10,125 nt of DNA from contig OMXX01000122.1 in NCBI GenBank assembly GCA_900315105.1, positions 1-10,125 of the forward strand, read 5' to 3'. Positions 7,415-10,125 of this stretch are shown in pieces. Numbering within the stretch: position 1 is the stretch's first letter; the number at the start of each line of letters is the position of its first letter. A program made the position numbers and the translations under genes. Under the pieces are notes generated by a model. The model was not told the DNA's origin, did no database searches, and worked only from the letters and a program-made list of their open reading frames with translations. Source of the stretch: an uncultured Prevotellaceae bacterium (GTDB lineage: Bacteria; Bacteroidota; Bacteroidia; Bacteroidales; Bacteroidaceae).

Positions 7415-7426
7415 TTTTTGCAAAAA
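7415..7426. repeat. TTTTTGCAAAAA palindrome between cas9 and tracrRNA
   Basis: A perfect 12-bp palindrome with core TTTGCAAA. The same core is in CTTTGCAAAG at 7336-7345, 80 bp away over the cas9 promoter. Two copies in a divergent promoter region could be operator sites, but the core resembles the promoter consensus plus CA, so chance is possible. Confidence 0.35.
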
Positions 7427-7440
7427 TTTTCATAAAATGC

Positions 7441-7471
7441 TTTGTTCATTTGAAAAAAAAACGTATCTTTG
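7441..7471 (+). promoter_or_regulatory. tracrRNA promoter
   Basis: TTTG (7441-7444), 19 bases and TATCTTTG (7464-7471) are a near-ideal Bacteroidota promoter. The predicted start, near 7477-7478, is exactly at the beginning of the anti-repeat, so the tracrRNA would carry essentially no 5' extension. Confidence 0.85.
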
Positions 7472-7477
7472 CAACAT

Positions 7478-7568
7478 CAATTTGAGAGTTATTCACAATA
7501 AGGATTATTCCGTTGTGAACAGTAAAGAGAGCCAAAACTATTTCTTAATAGTGGAGGTTCTTTTTCTT
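7478..7568 (+). ncRNA. tracrRNA
   Basis: About 90 nt. Bases 7479-7499 (starting AATTTGAGAGTTATTCACAA) pair with repeat positions 1-21, with G-U pairs only at repeat positions 1 and 10. After the anti-repeat comes TAAGGATTATTCCGTT, whose GGA/TCC (with flanking AA/UU) forms the small nexus hairpin expected in type II-C tracrRNAs, then a linker GTGAACAGTAAAG, then the terminator hairpin. The promoter, anti-repeat start and terminator all agree on one compact transcript divergent from cas9. In the effector the duplex would be cut by host RNase III and the nexus bound by Cas9 (known for the family). TTCACAA (7492-7498) can also pair inside the molecule with TTGTGAA (7513-7519). Ends are predicted, not measured. 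Confidence 0.92.
7528..7568 (+). terminator. tracrRNA terminator hairpin
   Basis: AGAGCC (7528-7533) pairs with GGTTCT (7556-7561, one G-U), and ACTATT (7537-7542) pairs with AATAGT (7547-7552), around an internal AAA/GGA loop and a TCTT tip. The stem is followed by TTTTTCTTTG. It is both the 3' hairpin of the tracrRNA and its transcription stop. Confidence 0.8.
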
Positions 7569-7658
7569 TGTATATCCGTCAAATTACGGCGTTGCTATTT
7601 ACGAATCGTTGTATATTTTGAGCTGATGAGTTGTAATTTGCCATTTTTTTATCATTCC

Positions 7659-7690
7659 CTTGGTGTTTTTGCGAAGTTTTACTACCTTTG
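7659..7690 (+). promoter_or_regulatory. Promoter of the two-gene operon
   Basis: CTTG (7659-7662), 20 bases and TACCTTTG (7683-7690). The start would be near 7697, about 50 bases before the ATG at 7749. This gives the operon its own promoter, separate from the tracrRNA, which ends at 7568. The stretch 7569-7658 shows no other clear element. Confidence 0.65.
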
Positions 7691-7748
7691 CAAGAACGCT
7701 TAATCACGAAGTTGAATAATTACTAACAAAAAACACATAGATAATTGC

Positions 7749-9041
7749 ATGGATTTAACTACACTTCCTTTTCCTGACGTCTCAAACAGAAGACAAGTCA
7801 CCCCGTTTACCCTCCACAGAGGTAGCGTTGTCGCATTTAAAACCAACGACAACATACAACGCACAGGCATCATCGTGATGAACAATGATCATGAGATGCT
7901 TGTTGCCTACAACCTTTACAAAGAACCCGGCAACATTTGGGTGGAAGATTTATTGCCGGGTGGTTTGATTCTTTACGAAGCGAATGAAGAAGAGAAGAGG
8001 GCGGGATATTTGTATTTCTTTAAAGAGAATGCAGACGCGAATATCGAGTTAGCAGACTGCATACTTAAATTCGTCTCAAGTGAGGTTCGATATAGGGGGC
8101 ATTTCTATAGTAGAGAGTACGGATATCGCGGCACAGAGCTTTTTTCTTTTATCCCACAATTTCTAAACGATCAACAAAGAGTTGAGGTGTCAGAACGTGT
8201 AAGGGAGAAAGTTATGGAAAGTGGTGGCGCACAATTCGATCGCCACCAAGCAGAGGGCGAATGCTTTTTGCTTGCAGTTTTAATGATATACAATTCCGTA
8301 AAGGACGAATCACAACGCCGTGTTATGATTCATCTCCTGCAAGACAAGTGGTCTTGCATAGTCATAATGTACGGAATATGTATGGGGCGTGTGTTAAGCT
8401 TTAATTTTTCGAACATTGTCAGCGTATTTAATAATTTAAAAAATCCTGAGTACGTAGGCTATATACACTTATATTTACCCATCGCGGAATGTTGTTTTGA
8501 CAAATGTTGCGCTCATTATGATAACAAGATAAAACTCCAAAATGCCATTAACGCATTGAACAGACTCGAAAGCGACCATGAGCAAAAGACAGATCTGGAT
8601 GGGCTTTACGGAATTTTGTTCCCCCATTGTTATTTGGAGGCGATGTCAAAAAGTCGCCCTGCTGCAACAACGGCAGAGCTGAAGCATGAAATAGAAGAAA
8701 AAAATAAGAGGATAAAAGAATTAGAAGATAATGCCTTAGACTTTAATAAAAGATATGAGGCATTGTTCCATAATTTTGAAGCATTGGCAAAGACCTCTGT
8801 TTCGTTTGAAGAAATAGAAAAGGGGCTACTGATTCTAACGCGAGGATTAGCGGAACAAGTGTTGTCACATTTGGCTCTCACTTTATCAGAGAACGAGGAG
8901 TTCAAAAAACAAACACCGCGTTTGCTGCGGGCAATAAAAGAAAACGACAAATCGGGCGCAGAAATTCATAACCACTTTGGCGAAAACAGTCATTGTCAAA
9001 TTTTTAATGGCCCGACATCTGGACAATTTGGTAATATATAA
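7749..9041 (+). CDS. Hypothetical protein with coiled coil and C-terminal NHF motif
   Basis: A 430-residue protein I do not recognise. Residues 20-90 (LHRGSVVAFKTND, GIIVMNNDHEMLVAYNLY, GGLILYEAN) look like a small beta domain; 95-300 are mixed and mostly helical, with a cysteine cluster ECCFDKCC (247-254) that might bind metal; 307-346 are charged heptads (LKHEIEEKNKRIKELED), a likely coiled coil; 353-400 are helical. The tail, 404-430, is N/G/F-rich and contains NHFGENSHCQIFNG. There is no signal peptide or clear membrane helix, so it is probably cytoplasmic. The first in-frame ATG follows a good promoter. The next gene starts 5 bases after the stop and carries the same tail motif near its N-terminus, so the two are probably co-expressed and may interact. 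Its place beside a CRISPR locus makes a defence role possible, but nothing in the sequence proves it. Confidence 0.85.
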   Translation: MDLTTLPFPDVSNRRQVTPFTLHRGSVVAFKTNDNIQRTGIIVMNNDHEMLVAYNLYKEPGNIWVEDLLPGGLILYEANEEEKRAGYLYFFKENADANIELADCILKFVSSEVRYRGHFYSREYGYRGTELFSFIPQFLNDQQRVEVSERVREKVMESGGAQFDRHQAEGECFLLAVLMIYNSVKDESQRRVMIHLLQDKWSCIVIMYGICMGRVLSFNFSNIVSVFNNLKNPEYVGYIHLYLPIAECCFDKCCAHYDNKIKLQNAINALNRLESDHEQKTDLDGLYGILFPHCYLEAMSKSRPAATTAELKHEIEEKNKRIKELEDNALDFNKRYEALFHNFEALAKTSVSFEEIEKGLLILTRGLAEQVLSHLALTLSENEEFKKQTPRLLRAIKENDKSGAEIHNHFGENSHCQIFNGPTSGQFGNI

Positions 9042-9046
9042 AGAAT

Positions 9047-9493
9047 ATGGAAGAAGAGAATAAAAACAAAAATGTAGTTAATCATTTTGAAAAGGATAGC
9101 AATTGCCAAGTGTTCAACGGTGACATCCGTGACTGCATATTTGCAATGCCCGGTTCGCAGGTGAGCCAACAAGCGGCTCCCCAATCTCCTGTGGGCAATA
9201 ATATAGAAAATGTGGCTCCCGGCAACAACCGCGAGAGGAATGAAGAAAGGTTTCATTTTATTCACCCCGAAATAGGAGATGAAGAGGCTTGGCATATTCA
9301 CGATACAATAAAGCGATTGGTTGTCAATTACAGGATGCCAGATATATGCGCGTTTCTAAAGGATAAGAATCAAGACAGAAAGTTATTGCTTCCTTCAAAT
9401 TCAAGCTTTGTATATTTAGAGTTGGTACGAATGGGGATGCCGACAGGTGAAGGATTCAGCGAGAAAAACTTTAGCAATAACTATGTAAGATAG
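9047..9493 (+). CDS. Hypothetical protein with N-terminal NHF motif
   Basis: A 148-residue protein. Residues 10-25 contain NHFEKDSNCQVFNG, followed by GDIRDCIFAMPGSQVSQQ; 38-65 are a Q/P/N-rich linker; 69-148 are a compact domain (HFIHPEIGDEEAWHIHDTIKRL, MPDICAFLKDK, ELVRMGMPTGEGFSEKNF). The layout recalls small Bacteroidales hypothetical proteins I have seen with a similar 'NCQVFNG..CxFAMPG' start, but I cannot name a family. It is the second gene of an operon, 5 bases after the first, and is closed by a terminator 25 bases downstream. The protein appears full length, because its end (GEGFSEKNFSNNYVR) is not abruptly broken within a fold as far as can be judged. No catalytic motif is apparent. 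Confidence 0.82.
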   Translation: MEEENKNKNVVNHFEKDSNCQVFNGDIRDCIFAMPGSQVSQQAAPQSPVGNNIENVAPGNNRERNEERFHFIHPEIGDEEAWHIHDTIKRLVVNYRMPDICAFLKDKNQDRKLLLPSNSSFVYLELVRMGMPTGEGFSEKNFSNNYVR

Positions 9494-9517
9494 ACTACGG
9501 CGAGGTAGTTCTCATTA

Positions 9518-9549
9518 AGCATCAGAATTTATTTTCTGGTGCTTTTTTT
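9518..9549 (+). terminator. Intrinsic terminator of the two-gene operon
   Basis: AGCATCAGAA (9518-9527) pairs with TTCTGGTGCT (9534-9543, one G-U) around a TTTATT loop, followed by a run of Ts. It is a strong terminator 25 bases after the second stop codon. Confidence 0.85.
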
Positions 9550-9571
9550 GTGCCTTCTTGTATGGGTGTGG

Positions 9572-9631
9572 CGGGAAATCACGGGATATTACGGGATATG
9601 ACGGGATATCTCGGGAAATCTCGGGAAGGCC
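9572..9631. repeat. Six 10-bp phased repeats, CGGGAWATNW
   Basis: Units start at 9572, 9582, 9592, 9602, 9612 and 9622: CGGGAAATCA, CGGGATATTA, CGGGATATGA, CGGGATATCT, CGGGAAATCT and a degenerate CGGGAAGGCC. The spacing is exactly 10 bp, so CGGGA recurs on the same DNA face. The array lies 36 bases upstream of the -7 element of the next gene, so it resembles a cooperative protein-binding array (operator or iteron). No replication gene is seen in the window. Confidence 0.8.
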
Positions 9632-9666
9632 TGTTCAAAAGCCATACCGCCCCCAATAAAACGCCA

Positions 9667-9674
9667 TACCTTTG
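9667..9674 (+). promoter_or_regulatory. Promoter -7 element of the small OB-fold-like gene
   Basis: TACCTTTG at 9667-9674, followed by GCAGCG, matches the -7 consensus. There is no clear TTTG at -33, but the 10-bp repeats lie directly upstream, which suggests regulated transcription. The start would be near 9681, about 58 bases before the ATG. Confidence 0.6.
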
Positions 9675-9738
9675 CAGCGCTTTCCGACAAAGAGACGGCT
9701 CACGTTGAGCGCTCGGGCAGCGGAGGCAAAGAAAAGAT

Positions 9739-10014
9739 ATGGATGCAAAGATCCTTAAAGTAGTGAAAAGCGGAGAGATGTTCTCCGTGAAGAGCGAGAA
9801 GTCCGAGACAGGCTCGCTGAACAAACGTAACCTCTTGTTGCAGGAACTCGGCGGCAAGTACGAGAACCAATATGCCGCCGCCGTGCTGGGCAATGCCGCC
9901 GCACAGAGTTTCAACGAGGGAGACATCGTCGTAGTGACGCTGCGCTTCCAAACGCACGAACACAACGGAGCGGCATATCAGGACGTAGTGGCAACCGACA
10001 TTGTGTCGGTTTAA
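9739..10014 (+). CDS. Small conserved-looking protein, possible OB fold
   Basis: A 91-residue protein beginning MDAKILKVVKSGEMFSVKSE. The second half (GDIVVVTLRFQTHEHNGAAYQDVVATDIVSV) has the alternating hydrophobic strands and 'xxNGxxYQDVxxxxI' ending seen in small OB-fold, single-stranded-DNA-binding-like proteins of Bacteroidota (similar in style to DUF3127). This is a fold guess from pattern, not a family match. GC-rich codon use (GCC, CTC, GAG, GGC) differs from the AT-richer Cas9 and unknown genes and matches the partial gene at the left edge, so it may belong to the host backbone beyond the island. The upstream phased repeats and promoter suggest specific regulation. Confidence 0.75.
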   Translation: MDAKILKVVKSGEMFSVKSEKSETGSLNKRNLLLQELGGKYENQYAAAVLGNAAAQSFNEGDIVVVTLRFQTHEHNGAAYQDVVATDIVSV

Positions 10015-10042
10015 TTGACCATTGAACATTGACCATTGAACA
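10015..10042. repeat. TTGACCATTGAACA tandem repeat
   Basis: Two exact 14-bp units begin directly after the stop codon of the upstream gene. This is ordinary Bacteroidales intergenic repeat DNA, like the TTGAAAA tract at 104-131. Confidence 0.8.
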
Positions 10043-10108
10043 TCCGCCCGTCCTTTCGCGCCAGCGAATGGGGCCGAGGTGCAACCGAAGGCATCTGACA
10101 GCACCGCG

Positions 10109-10125
10109 ATGAAGCACCCAATAGC
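10109..10125 (+). CDS. Possible start of a further gene
   Basis: ATG at 10109 opens MKHPIA and runs off the edge without a stop. With five complete codons visible it is only a candidate; nothing else is seen in 10043-10108. Confidence 0.15.

Noticed and set aside
7365..7703. 112-residue rightward open frame
   Set aside because: It spans the tracrRNA promoter, anti-repeat and terminator, has low-complexity C/F/Y/L-rich composition and no promoter placed for it.
9579..10117. Leftward open frames over the right end
   Set aside because: They are antisense to the GC-rich 91-residue gene and cross the 10-bp repeats and the promoter.

Overview
The window looks like an accessory region of a Bacteroidales chromosome, most likely Prevotella-like. 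The evidence is as follows: promoters of the Bacteroidota type (TTTG, about 19-20 bases, then TAnnTTTG) precede nearly every transcription unit; there is a BspA-like leucine-rich-repeat surface protein with a C-terminal domain resembling a type IX secretion sorting domain; the Cas9 is a large Bacteroidota-style type II-C protein; and low-complexity intergenic repeats (TTGAAAA, TTGACCATTGAACA) typical of this group flank the region. No rRNA, tRNA, transposase or integrase was seen.

Layout. Positions 1-95 hold the start of a leftward gene that runs off the edge. Positions 96-741 are non-coding and carry tandem repeats, a GC-rich hairpin, a leftward promoter and a mirror-symmetric block (about 430-600) with an AT-rich palindrome at its centre and TGTCATT-type motifs facing inward from both sides. 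Positions 742-2511 encode the BspA-like protein, followed by a terminator. Positions 2636-3476 form a rightward CRISPR unit: promoter, short leader, ten 36-bp repeats with nine spacers, and a strong terminator. Cas9 (7310 to 3483) is transcribed leftward toward the array. Divergent from cas9, a rightward tracrRNA gene (about 7478-7568) can be read base by base: a strong promoter, a 21-nt anti-repeat, a small nexus-like hairpin and an intrinsic terminator. Next comes a rightward two-gene operon of unknown function (7749-9041 and 9047-9493), whose products share a short NHFxxxSxCQxFNG motif, ending in a terminator. Positions 9572-9631 carry six 10-bp repeats upstream of a small predicted OB-fold-like protein (9739-10014).

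How it works together. tracrRNA, Cas9 and the crRNA array make a self-sufficient interference module. All catalytic residues of Cas9 are present, the anti-repeat pairs with the repeat, and the array and tracrRNA promoters are near copies of each other. No cas1, cas2 or csn2 is present here, so spacer acquisition is either absent or supplied from elsewhere. The promoter-proximal repeat, rather than the promoter-distal one, is degenerate, which fits an array that is not growing at that end.

The most interesting items are the stand-alone Cas9/tracrRNA/array locus with its odd repeat polarity, the possible self-folding of the tracrRNA, the symmetric palindromic block upstream of the BspA-like gene, the motif shared by the two unknown operon proteins, and the 10-bp phased repeats.
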